From DATGIQ01 sp035295665 (lineage in GTDB: Bacteria; Planctomycetota; Planctomycetia; Gemmatales; Gemmataceae), in NCBI GenBank assembly GCA_035295665.1, contig DATGIQ010000500.1, positions 1 to 25,051 of the forward strand: a DNA stretch of 25,051 bases, given 5' to 3'. Below are positions 15,080-22,750 of the stretch, one piece after another. The notes beneath the pieces were generated by a model, which did not search any database, was not told where the DNA came from, and worked only from the letters and a program-made list of their open reading frames with translations. Numbering within the stretch: position 1 is the first letter of the stretch; each line of letters opens with the position of its first letter. The position numbers were made by a program, and so were the translations under genes.

Positions 15080-15907
15080 ATGGCGACTGTCCTCCAAGAG
15101 ACTGCTTCACAACCGTCCGCCCCGAGGAATTCACAGGGGAGAGCAATCGTTCGGCGGGCTGGCTTTCCGGCCACCAAACGGCTCCTGGACATTGCCGTTG
15201 CCAGCGTCGCGCTGCTCGTAGCGGGGCCGCTCATTCTGATCGCTGCGATCCTGGTCAAGCTCACTACCCGTGGGCCGGCTTTTTATCGGGCCAAGCGAGC
15301 CGGCCTATGGGGACAGCCATTCATCATGTTCAAGCTCCGCACGATGCGCACCGGCACCGATAGCCCCGACCGAAAGATCACGGCCGACGAAGATGATCGC
15401 GTGACACCCGTGGGTTGGTGGCTACGCAAGTTCAAAATTGATGAGGTACCGCAGTTCTGGAACGTGCTGCGCGGGGACATGGCCATCGTCGGGCCCCGGC
15501 CAGAAGACTGGGACATTGTTGAGCGCTATTACACGGCCGAGCAGCGACGGTCCCTCGACGTTCGGCCGGGGATCGCCTCGCCGGTGGACGTGAACTGGTA
15601 TCCGGATTTGACGTATCACGACCCGGCCCCACCAGGAGTGCCGATGCAGGAACATTATCTGCAGCGTCATCTCCCCGTGCAGGTTGCGGAGGCAATTCGG
15701 TATGTGGAGCGACAATCGCTGTGGCTCGACGCCGAAGTGATCCTGCGAATGATTTTCTGCGTCCTCGTACGTTCGTGGCTGCCGTCTGTCAAGCAACTCC
15801 CGGTGGTACGCCCCGAGTCTTCGCAGGGCGTGGTTGCAACAACGGCGAATTCTCGCACGCCCTGCGAAGACTCGGGGCGTGCTCCCCTTCCTTCGAGGGA
15901 GAAGTAA
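15080..15907 (+). CDS. Initiating sugar-1-phosphate transferase (PglC/WcaJ-type bacterial sugar transferase)
   Basis: This enzyme should transfer a sugar phosphate from a nucleotide sugar to undecaprenyl phosphate, the first step of repeat-unit assembly. The 275-residue product is the small, single-helix type: a hydrophobic segment at about residues 37-60 (LLDIAVASVALLVAGPLILI), then GPAFYRAKRAG, FKLRTM (84-89), and DEVPQFWNVLRGDM followed by IVGPRPE, where Asp121-Glu122 correspond to the catalytic Asp-Glu pair of PglC-type enzymes. Family similarity ends near residue 235. The remaining tail of about 40 residues is encoded largely by a long inverted repeat (15808-15880) and looks like an accidental extension. 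GAGG lies about 12 bases before ATG 15080. Only one base separates its stop from the next start. Confidence 0.9.
   Translation: MATVLQETASQPSAPRNSQGRAIVRRAGFPATKRLLDIAVASVALLVAGPLILIAAILVKLTTRGPAFYRAKRAGLWGQPFIMFKLRTMRTGTDSPDRKITADEDDRVTPVGWWLRKFKIDEVPQFWNVLRGDMAIVGPRPEDWDIVERYYTAEQRRSLDVRPGIASPVDVNWYPDLTYHDPAPPGVPMQEHYLQRHLPVQVAEAIRYVERQSLWLDAEVILRMIFCVLVRSWLPSVKQLPVVRPESSQGVVATTANSRTPCEDSGRAPLPSREK
15808..15880. repeat. Perfect 25-bp inverted repeat (REP-like stem-loop)
   Basis: The left arm at 15808-15832 and the right arm at 15856-15880 are exact reverse complements over 25 bases, separated by a 23-base loop. The arm core reads CCCCGAGTCTTCGCAGGG. It lies inside the last 35 codons of the sugar transferase gene and ends 28 bases before the next start. 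There is no T-run after it, so it is not a standard terminator. No second copy was seen in the window. It could be a REP/MITE-type mobile palindrome. Confidence 0.85.
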
Positions 15908-15908
15908 C

Positions 15909-16628
15909 GTGCTAACTTGCGTGATCAGCCAGCCGCGTTTCTTTCCCGGGCTGCACTATCTACACCGGATGATGGTGGCCGACGTCTTCGTGATCTTTGA
16001 CTCGGTGCAATTCAATCCGCGTCACGAAGAAAACCGCGCCAAGCTCAAATCGATCCGCGGGAGCGAATGGCTTACCGTACCCATGCGGCGCGTGAGTCGG
16101 GAACAGCTCATTCAAGACACCCGCGTGGATAACCACCAGCCTTGGCCGCACAAGGCGTGGCAGACGATTCAGCACCTTTACGGCAAGGCGCCTCACTTTG
16201 CCGCACACGCCCCGGGGATTCACAAAGTCATCGAGACGCCCTGGGAAACCCTGACCGAACTCGACCGCGCCTCGTGGGAGCCAGCCCTGCGGCTCTTGGG
16301 AATCAGCTGTCGCTTCGTCTGCGCATCGGAGCTACCGGTATCCGGCAAAGGTCCCCGGCTGCTGCTGGATATCTGCAAATACGTGGGGGCGGATACGTAC
16401 GTCTCCGGCATGTTTGGACGCGAGTATCTTGATCCCGAGGAATTTGCCCGCGAAGGGATCGGCGTGCACTTTCATCACTACGAGTACCCCGTTTACCCAC
16501 AGCGGCACGATGGTTTTATTCCGTACCTGAGCTATCTCGATGTGCTCTTCAATACCGGACTGGAGCGCGATTTTGTCCTGGCCGGCGGCCGGACAGTCTC
16601 CTGCTGCGAGGAAGGAGTTGGGTCATGA
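15909..16628 (+). CDS. WbqC-like family protein
   Basis: The 239-residue product fits the WbqC-like family: it opens with CVISQPRFFPGLHYLHRM, then VFVIFDSVQFNPRHEENR, and has WLTVPMRR and later DTYVSGMFGREYLDPEEF. Members lie in O-antigen and exopolysaccharide clusters, often beside DegT-type aminotransferases, and are thought to help build amino-sugar or acylated sugar precursors, but the reaction is not established. GTG 15909 is chosen because family similarity starts there and GGGAG lies about 12 bases upstream; the open frame runs back to 15834, inside the inverted repeat. One base separates it from the sugar transferase, and its stop overlaps the next start (ATGA), indicating tight coupling. 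Confidence 0.82.
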   Translation: MLTCVISQPRFFPGLHYLHRMMVADVFVIFDSVQFNPRHEENRAKLKSIRGSEWLTVPMRRVSREQLIQDTRVDNHQPWPHKAWQTIQHLYGKAPHFAAHAPGIHKVIETPWETLTELDRASWEPALRLLGISCRFVCASELPVSGKGPRLLLDICKYVGADTYVSGMFGREYLDPEEFAREGIGVHFHHYEYPVYPQRHDGFIPYLSYLDVLFNTGLERDFVLAGGRTVSCCEEGVGS

Positions 16629-17380
16629 TTTCCACAGAACCCCAAGGCGGCATCCTCTGCATTGCCGCTCATCCCGACGATGAAGTGCTGGGCTGCGGCG
16701 GCGTGTTGGCGATGCACGCCCGCAATGGCGATCCGGTCACGATCGTGATTGCCTGCGAAGGGGAATCGCTCCGCTACGGACCGGGCGGAGTTGGACAAGA
16801 TTCCCATATTCGCCGGGCTGCCGAGCACCTGGGCTGCACCTCGGTGCGCCATCTGCGTTTTCCGGACCAGGCCCTGGATACGATTCGGCTGACCGAGATC
16901 ATCGCGCCGCTGGAACAGATTGTTCGCCAACAGCAGCCGCGCACCGTCTATTGCCAGTACGGCGGCGACGTCAACCGCGATCACCAGCTTCTCTTCCAGG
17001 CCATCCTGGTCGCGACCCGGCCGACGGAAACGTACATCGATGCTGTGTACGCCTTTGATACGGCCAGCAGCACCGAGTGGGCTTATCCGCGCACGTTCAT
17101 CCCCGATACGTGGATCGATATTTCGGCAACGCTGGATGCCAAGCTGGCGGCTATGGCCTGCTACCAAAGTGAGCTCCGTCCGTATCCGCATCCACGATCA
17201 CTGCAAGCTTTGGAGTACCGAGCACGGGCCCTGGGCAATCAAGTTTGCCTGGAGGCAGCCGAGGTCTTCATGACCGTCCGCAAAGTGAACCGCGTCGGCC
17301 CAATGAACGGCCAGCGATCCCTGGCCAATGGCTTGCGACAATGCCAACCCAGTCCGCCCACAAATTCCGTTTGCGTTTGA
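16625..17380 (+). CDS. LmbE/PIG-L family deacetylase
   Basis: A zinc-dependent N-acetyl-sugar deacetylase of the LmbE/PIG-L family, 251 residues. The metal-binding AHPDDE motif is at 15-20 (His16, Asp19), and GGDVNRDHQ provides the third ligand His120. This fits removal of an acetyl group from a GlcNAc-type sugar on a nucleotide or lipid carrier. With the dehydratase, WbqC-like protein and aminotransferase in the same operon, it probably helps make a modified amino sugar (inference). The last 25 residues (after VRKVNRVGPMN) look like a non-conserved tail. The start ATG overlaps the WbqC-like stop by four bases. Confidence 0.88.
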   Translation: MISTEPQGGILCIAAHPDDEVLGCGGVLAMHARNGDPVTIVIACEGESLRYGPGGVGQDSHIRRAAEHLGCTSVRHLRFPDQALDTIRLTEIIAPLEQIVRQQQPRTVYCQYGGDVNRDHQLLFQAILVATRPTETYIDAVYAFDTASSTEWAYPRTFIPDTWIDISATLDAKLAAMACYQSELRPYPHPRSLQALEYRARALGNQVCLEAAEVFMTVRKVNRVGPMNGQRSLANGLRQCQPSPPTNSVCV

Positions 17381-17438
17381 CGTGATGGTGATCCGAGCAC
17401 ACAAGGGAATCCTTATTACGACGAAATCGAGGTCCACC

Positions 17439-18704
17439 ATGGTGAAGTTCGCCCAGCCGCAACCGATTGCGTGTAAGAAAATTCCTTTCTTCCGTCCCTC
17501 GATCACCGAGGCGGAGATTGCCGAAGTCGTGGGCTGCCTCCGTTCCGGCTGGCTCACGACCGGTCCGCTGACGCGCCGTTTCGAGGAAGAATTCGCCCAG
17601 GCAGTCGGAGCCCGGCATGCGGTCGCCGTGAATTCCTGCACGGCGGCATTGCACCTGGCCGTCGAGGCGCTCGGACTTCGGCCGGGTCAGGCGGTCTTGG
17701 TTCCGACCATGACCTTTGCCGCCACAGCAGAAATCGTTCGCTATCAGGGTGCGGTGCCAATCTTGGTGGACTGCGACCCGATCACCCAAAACATCGACCT
17801 GGTTGATGCGGCCCATAAAGTCGAGATGTTGCGGGCCGGCCGGCTCCCCGGGGCGCCGGCCAACCTGGAACTGGTGGGCATCATCCCGGTCCATGTCAGC
17901 GGATTGATGTTGGACATGGACGCAGTCCAAGCATTTGCTCGCCAACACCAGTTGTGGGTGGTCGAAGATGCAGCCCATGCGTTCCCGGCGGCCTGGCGTC
18001 CGGCTCGGGATAAACCCTGGCAGCGTTGCGGGGAAGGCACGGCCACGGTCACCTGTTTCTCGTTCTACGCCAACAAAACGATCACGACCGGAGAAGGAGG
18101 CATGGCCGTGACCGAGGACGCGGACCTGACCGCCCGCATCCGGCAAATGTCGCTGCATGGGTTGTCCCGTGACGCCTGGAGTCGCTACGCCCAGGGAGGG
18201 AGCTGGGATTACCAGATAGTGGCACCCGGTTACAAGTACAACCTGACGGATGTGGCTTCCGCCCTCGGTATCCACCAATTGCAGCGTGCCGAACCGATGC
18301 GCCGCCGCCGCGAAGCGCTTGCCCAAGCTTATCGGGATGCGTTAGGCGGCCTGGAGGAGCTGGAATTGCCGCCGAATCCGCCGAATCGCCTCCACTCCTG
18401 GCATCTGTTGCCGGTTCGTCTCCGTCTGGAGCGGTTGGGCGTCGATCGTAACACCTTCATGCGGGCGCTGAACGAGCATGGCATCAGCTGCTCCGTTCAT
18501 TGGCGCCCGCTCCACCTGCACCCGTATTACCGGGAGCAGTTTGGTTGGCAGCCGGAGTTGCTGCCGGTTGCCAGTCGCGAATGGCCGCGGCTGATCAGCC
18601 TGCCCCTCTTCCCCGATATGCAGGACGAGGAACGCGATCACGTCATCGACGTGGTCCGCCACCTGTGTCAACGCTTTCAATCGGTGCCGAGCGCTTGCAA
18701 CTAA
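17439..18704 (+). CDS. DegT/DnrJ/EryC1/StrS-type sugar aminotransferase
   Basis: A PLP-dependent aminotransferase that should aminate a keto-sugar nucleotide such as the product of the dehydratase at 6568. From ATG 17439 it has 421 residues. Visible family landmarks are IPFFRPSITEAEIAEV, GWLTTGP, AVNSCTAALHLA (phosphate-binding region), VPTMTFAATAEIV, VVEDAAHAFPA with Asp177, and FYANKTITTGEGGM with the PLP Lys213, then the YKYNLTDVASALG segment. The region around residues 115-150 carries an extra loop (LVDAAHKVEMLRAGRLPGAP) compared with compact members. The open frame reaches back to 17328, overlapping the deacetylase, but GAGG six bases before ATG 17439 and the start of similarity favour 17439. 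It is the last gene of the uninterrupted operon. Confidence 0.9.
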   Translation: MVKFAQPQPIACKKIPFFRPSITEAEIAEVVGCLRSGWLTTGPLTRRFEEEFAQAVGARHAVAVNSCTAALHLAVEALGLRPGQAVLVPTMTFAATAEIVRYQGAVPILVDCDPITQNIDLVDAAHKVEMLRAGRLPGAPANLELVGIIPVHVSGLMLDMDAVQAFARQHQLWVVEDAAHAFPAAWRPARDKPWQRCGEGTATVTCFSFYANKTITTGEGGMAVTEDADLTARIRQMSLHGLSRDAWSRYAQGGSWDYQIVAPGYKYNLTDVASALGIHQLQRAEPMRRRREALAQAYRDALGGLEELELPPNPPNRLHSWHLLPVRLRLERLGVDRNTFMRALNEHGISCSVHWRPLHLHPYYREQFGWQPELLPVASREWPRLISLPLFPDMQDEERDHVIDVVRHLCQRFQSVPSACN

Positions 18705-18766
18705 ATGGTACGGAGCCCCAACCAACCACGGCCTCATGATCATCACCCAGAACCGGAGTACCTATC

Positions 18767-21700
18767 ATGTTTCAATATCTGTCCCAATTGGTCCGTCAGC
18801 GCCGTTGTATCCCAGCCGTCCGCCGACGGCGTTCCGTGCGGCTAACAATTGACGCATTGGAGGAGCGTTGGGCGCCGGCCGTGCTCACCGTCAATAGCCT
18901 GGCCGACAACACATCCCAGGACAGCGTCCTCACGTTGCGCGAGGCCATCCAGGTCGTGGACGGAACGCTGGGCCGGTCCCTCAGCGCAAAGGAACAGGCG
19001 CAGATCACCGGTGCCCTGGGGACCAACGACACGATCCAGTTCAATTTGCCCACCGGCCCCCAGACGATTAGGCTGACGAACGGCGCCCTGTCGATCACCA
19101 AGCCGGTGACCGTCTCCGGTCCAGGAAGCAATAGCCTGACGATCAACGGCAATAACCATGATCGCGTTTTTGTGATTGGTCGAATTTTTTCGCAAAATCT
19201 TAGCCTGGGTGTGGCGATCAGCGGTCTGACCATTTCCGGCGGCAACCAGACGTATGGCGGCGGGCTGCTCAACTTCGGCACGCTGACTGTGAGCAATGCC
19301 ACATTCGCCAACAACACGGCCGGAGCCAGCGGCGGCGGCGGCATCTACAACGATGGTGCCCTGACCGCCAATGGTTGTACCTTCTCGGGCAACGCCGTCT
19401 CGAATTTGGGAGCAGGAGCTGGCGTCGACAACATTAGCGCTGGAACGGCAACGCTCACAAACTGCACCTTTACGGGCAACACCGCCAATGGCAGTGGCTC
19501 CAATGCGAGCTCCGGCGGAGGCATCGCCAACTCCGGCACCATGACGGTGAGCAACAGTACGTTCACGGGCAACAAGGCCGCTTCCAATGGCGGCGGTATC
19601 TACAACAATGGCGTCCTAACCGTCAATAACAGCACGTTCCTGAACAACACGGCCTCGTCGGATGGCGGCGGGATCCGCAGTAGCTCGACCCTGATGGTGA
19701 ATGGCTCTACGTTTGCAGGGAACAGCACCGTTTCCGAAGGTGGCGGCATCGATAGTACCGGTTCGGCCAAGTTGATCGTGAATAACAGCACCATTGCAAA
19801 CAATACGGCTGGATCGAGAGGAGGCGCCCTCAAGATCCAGGGCACGACCTCCGTTGTCACCAACAGCACGATCACCGGGAACCGCGTCACGACGGGCTCC
19901 AGTGGCTTCTTCGGCGGCGGTCTTTATGACACCAGCCCAGTGGTGTTGCACAACACGATCGTGGCGGGCAATGTGCAGGGACTGGCTCCGGGAACAACCG
20001 CCAACGATATTTACGGCAGCGTGGATTCCTCCAGCTCGTTCAATCTGATCGGCACGGGGGGGAGTGGCGGGCTGGTCAACGGGGTTAATCACAATCAAGT
20101 TGGCATCAGCAATCCCGGCCTAGGGACACTGGCCAATAACGGCGGGCCCACGCTGACGGTCGCTCTCTTGCCCGGCAGTCTCGCCATCGATCAGGGCAGC
20201 AATGCCTTTGTCAGCTCCGGTGAAACCGATCAACGCGGCCTCGCCCGGGTAGTGAATGGCACCGTGGATCTCGGTGCCGTGGAAATCCAAACGACTTCTG
20301 TGCCGCCTAGCGATCAATCGGCCACGGTCAACACGGCCACGCCGGTCATGCTCGGCTCCTTCACCGATGCCGATAGTGCGGCCGGTCCGTGGACGGTGAA
20401 CGTCAATTGGGGCGACGGTAGCACTCCCACGGCCTTCACGACGACCACGCAAGGATCGTTGGGTGCTCAGTCCCATTCGTACCAGTCGGCCGGCACGGCA
20501 ACGGTGATTGTGACGGTGACAGATGTCAACCACGACTCCAGCACGGCAGGCTTCCACGTCAGCGTCGGGACCGCTGTCCAAACCGCCGCCAGCTTCGTGG
20601 TGACAGGATTCCCCACGCCCATAACGGCAGGCGTAGCCGGCATGTTTACCGTCACCGCCAAGGACAGCTCGGGCAACCCCGTCCCCGGATACACGGGAAC
20701 CGTGCATTTCACCAGCAGCGATCCCCATGCCCAGCTGCCGGCTGACTACATGTTCACCAGCACTGACAAAGGTAGCCACTCATTCAGCGCGACTTTGAAG
20801 ACGACGGGCACTCAGTCCGTGACCGTCACGGACACGGGCAAGGCCACGCTCACCGGGACGCAGTCAGGAATCACGGTCAACCCCGCCAGCGGCCCGGCGG
20901 TCCTCACCGTCAACAGCTTGGCTGACAACACGACCCCCGACAATTTCTTGACGCTGCGCGAAGCGATCGAGCTCGAAGATGGCACGCTGGGGCGTGCTCT
21001 GACACCGGGAGAACAGGCACAGGTTTTTGGGACCCTCGGGAACACGGACACCATCCAGTTCAGCCTGCCTGCCGGCGCCCAGACCATTACGCTCACCAGC
21101 GGCGCCCTCTCCATTACGCATCCGGTGACGATCCTCGGTCCCGGCGCTGCTAGCCTGACGATCAACGGCAACAACCTGGACCGGGTCTTCGTGATTGGTC
21201 AGATCTTTTCACAGAACCTGAGTCTCAGTGTGGCGATCAGCGGTCTGACCATTTCCGGCGGCAACCAGGCGTATGGCGGCGGGCTGCTCAACTTCGGCAC
21301 GCTGACCGTGAGCAATGCCACATTCGCCAACAACACGGCCGGAGCCAGCGGCGGCGGCGGCATCTACAACGATGGTGCCCTGACCGCCAATGGTTGTACC
21401 TTCTCGGGCAACACCGTCTCCAGCCTGGGCGCCGGCGGCGGACTCGAAAACCTCAGTTCCGGAACCGTCACGCTCACAAACTGTACCTTTACGGGCAACA
21501 CCGCCAACGGCAGTGGCTCCAATGCCAGCTCGGGGGCCGGTCTCGCCAACTCCGGCGTCATGACCGTGAGCAACAGCACGTTCACCGCCAATACGGCGGC
21601 CTCGGACGGTGGGGCCATCTACAATGATGGCAATTTGATCATGAGCATGAGTAGCCTGATTAACAACATTGCCCTTTCCGATGGAGGGGGCATCCGCAGT

Positions 21701-22315
21701 GGCGGGACTCTAACGCTTCAGACCAGTACCTTTGCCGGCAATTCGGCAGCCTCCGTCGGCGGCGGTCTGGATAGTTCGGACACGACCTTGCTGGTGACCA
21801 ACTGTACCTTTGCCAACAATACGGCAGTCTCCATGGGCGGAGCCATGGAGACAGACCCCGGCACCGGAGCCGCCTCGCTGATCAATGACACCCTCACCGG
21901 CAATCGCGTGACCGTCGGCTCCGGGGGTATCTTCGGTGGTGGGTTGTACAGCGGCCGGCCCACAGCCTTGCACAACACCATCGTGGCCGGCAACTTCCAA
22001 GGCCCGGCTTCCAGCACGACGCCCAGTGACGTCGCTGGAACGCTGGATTCGTCCAGCTCGTTCAATCTGATCGGCACGGGAGGCAGCGGCGGGCTCGTGA
22101 ACGGGGTTAATAACAATCAAGTTGGCATCAGCAATCCCGGCTTAGGGACACTGGCCAATAACGGCGGACCCACGCTGACGGTCGCTCTCTTGGCCGGCAG
22201 TCCCGCCATCGATCAGGGCAGCAATGCCTTTGTCAGCTCCGGCGAAACCGATCAACGCGGGTTTTCGCGCATTGTGAATGGCACCGTGGATCTGGGTGCA
22301 TTCGAACTCCAGTGA
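18767..22315 (+). CDS. Large secreted beta-helix surface protein with two CSLREA/choice-of-anchor-Q modules
   Basis: The 1182-residue product begins with a basic stretch and an RLTIDALEERWAP motif, matching the partial surface protein at the left edge. Residues 39-508 form a module starting LTVNSLADNT...LTLREAI (CSLREA-type). It continues as a right-handed beta-helix of many short repeats (GTLTVSNATFANNTA, GGGIYNDGALTANGCTF) and ends in a choice-of-anchor-Q segment (AIDQGSNAFVSSGETDQRG, then VNGTVDLGAVEIQ). A PKD-like domain follows (VNVNWGDGSTPTAF, about 509-605), then an Ig-like domain (about 606-711). Residues 712-1182 repeat the first module. It should lie outside the cell; carbohydrate binding or cleavage is possible for beta-helices but no active site is visible. 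No C-terminal PEP-CTERM or LPXTG anchor is present. GGAG lies eight bases before ATG 18767, 62 bases after the aminotransferase. Confidence 0.85.
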   Translation: MFQYLSQLVRQRRCIPAVRRRRSVRLTIDALEERWAPAVLTVNSLADNTSQDSVLTLREAIQVVDGTLGRSLSAKEQAQITGALGTNDTIQFNLPTGPQTIRLTNGALSITKPVTVSGPGSNSLTINGNNHDRVFVIGRIFSQNLSLGVAISGLTISGGNQTYGGGLLNFGTLTVSNATFANNTAGASGGGGIYNDGALTANGCTFSGNAVSNLGAGAGVDNISAGTATLTNCTFTGNTANGSGSNASSGGGIANSGTMTVSNSTFTGNKAASNGGGIYNNGVLTVNNSTFLNNTASSDGGGIRSSSTLMVNGSTFAGNSTVSEGGGIDSTGSAKLIVNNSTIANNTAGSRGGALKIQGTTSVVTNSTITGNRVTTGSSGFFGGGLYDTSPVVLHNTIVAGNVQGLAPGTTANDIYGSVDSSSSFNLIGTGGSGGLVNGVNHNQVGISNPGLGTLANNGGPTLTVALLPGSLAIDQGSNAFVSSGETDQRGLARVVNGTVDLGAVEIQTTSVPPSDQSATVNTATPVMLGSFTDADSAAGPWTVNVNWGDGSTPTAFTTTTQGSLGAQSHSYQSAGTATVIVTVTDVNHDSSTAGFHVSVGTAVQTAASFVVTGFPTPITAGVAGMFTVTAKDSSGNPVPGYTGTVHFTSSDPHAQLPADYMFTSTDKGSHSFSATLKTTGTQSVTVTDTGKATLTGTQSGITVNPASGPAVLTVNSLADNTTPDNFLTLREAIELEDGTLGRALTPGEQAQVFGTLGNTDTIQFSLPAGAQTITLTSGALSITHPVTILGPGAASLTINGNNLDRVFVIGQIFSQNLSLSVAISGLTISGGNQAYGGGLLNFGTLTVSNATFANNTAGASGGGGIYNDGALTANGCTFSGNTVSSLGAGGGLENLSSGTVTLTNCTFTGNTANGSGSNASSGAGLANSGVMTVSNSTFTANTAASDGGAIYNDGNLIMSMSSLINNIALSDGGGIRSGGTLTLQTSTFAGNSAASVGGGLDSSDTTLLVTNCTFANNTAVSMGGAMETDPGTGAASLINDTLTGNRVTVGSGGIFGGGLYSGRPTALHNTIVAGNFQGPASSTTPSDVAGTLDSSSSFNLIGTGGSGGLVNGVNNNQVGISNPGLGTLANNGGPTLTVALLAGSPAIDQGSNAFVSSGETDQRGFSRIVNGTVDLGAFELQ
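18881..20290 (+). repeat. Internal duplication, copy 1 of the beta-helix module
   Basis: This 1410-bp stretch pairs with 20900-22312 at an offset of 2019 bases at the start and 2022 at the end (one extra codon in copy 2). Similarity is uneven: 19211-19393 differs from its partner at only two positions, while the stretch just before it differs at about a third of positions. Confidence 0.85.
20900..22312 (+). repeat. Internal duplication, copy 2 of the beta-helix module
   Basis: Partner of 18881-20290. It is nearly identical to copy 1 in 21230-21412 and highly similar again in about 22048-22275, which encode the helix start and the choice-of-anchor-Q end. The central helix rungs are more diverged. 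Confidence 0.85.
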
Positions 22316-22334
22316 CATCGCATTGACACCTTTT

Positions 22335-22388
22335 GCCGCTTGCCGCTCATGCCGTTTCCCAACCGGAAGCCACGGAGCGGCAAGCGGC
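22335..22388 (+). terminator. Stem-loop after the surface-protein gene, possible terminator
   Basis: GCCGCTTGCCGCTC (22335-22348) is the exact reverse complement of GAGCGGCAAGCGGC (22375-22388), giving a 14-bp stem with a 26-base loop, 20 bases after the stop. No T-run follows, so it may be a factor-dependent terminator, an mRNA-stabilising hairpin or a REP-like element. Confidence 0.5.
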
Positions 22389-22570
22389 CCATCGCTCTTT
22401 GAAACCATCTCTTAACACTTCCACCTCACGCTGTTAACGAATGGAAGCGCTCCGATGCATCGTTTTTTGTATTGGCAAAAATTTATGCTCGGAGAAAACG
22501 GTCGTAATTTCTTTTGCTCTTCCACGTTGCGCAGGAGCCCGCCTCCGGGTCCGATTGCGGAAGCTAGCTT

Positions 22571-22586
22571 GGGAACAGCGTTTGCA
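22571..22586 (+). promoter_or_regulatory. Sigma-54-like -24/-12 promoter element for the second Wzz gene
   Basis: GGGAACAGCGTTTGCA has GG at 22572-22573 and GC at 22584-22585, the exact sigma-54 spacing. It shares CGTTTGCAA with the element at 4786-4801. The predicted transcript start is near 22597, leaving a leader of about 154 bases, almost the same as for the first Wzz gene. The -24 half is weaker (GGGAAC instead of TGGCAC). Confidence 0.38.
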
Positions 22587-22750
22587 ATAATGCATGAGTT
22601 CATGCAGATTTCTTGATGGTACGGAAAAGGCTGGAGACTCGCAAAACTTGCAACGTCGCAATATTCCGCGAAGCTCGAATGTACGGCAATGCCGATAGTA
22701 GACGCACACCAACAATAGACACCTGTGATCCATTCTCGGAGTTCGGCACC

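Larger units (their letters stand above)
22316..22750. other. Intergenic region between surface protein and second Wzz gene
   Basis: These 435 bases contain no convincing gene. The Wzz frame stays open back to a TTG at 22613 (with ATGs at 22616 and 22679), but the sequence before 22751 has no family resemblance. The region holds a stem-loop at 22335-22388, an AAGCTAGCTT palindrome at 22561-22570 and a sigma-54-like element at 22571-22586. It is less GC-rich than its surroundings around 22460-22520. Confidence 0.65.

Noticed and set aside
15808..15900. The 25-bp inverted repeat as an ordinary intrinsic terminator
   Set aside because: There is no T-run after it, it lies within a coding region, and the next gene starts 28 bases later in a tightly packed operon.
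20120..20779. Long antisense open frames within the surface-protein gene
   Set aside because: They recur in both module copies because the coding repeat recurs; no motif or ribosome site supports them.
19211..21412. Repeats in the surface-protein gene as a CRISPR array
   Set aside because: The repeats are long protein-coding beta-helix rungs in one frame, with no short identical repeats separated by unique spacers.
22472..22488. TTGGCAAAAATTTATGC as a sigma-54 promoter
   Set aside because: The GG-to-GC step is 13 bases instead of 12, which sigma-54 does not tolerate well; the site at 22571 has correct spacing.
22613..22750. N-terminal extension of the second Wzz protein to the TTG at 22613 or the ATGs at 22616 and 22679
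   Set aside because: The added residues have no family resemblance, and the start at 22751 has GGAG upstream and gives a usual distance to the first membrane helix.
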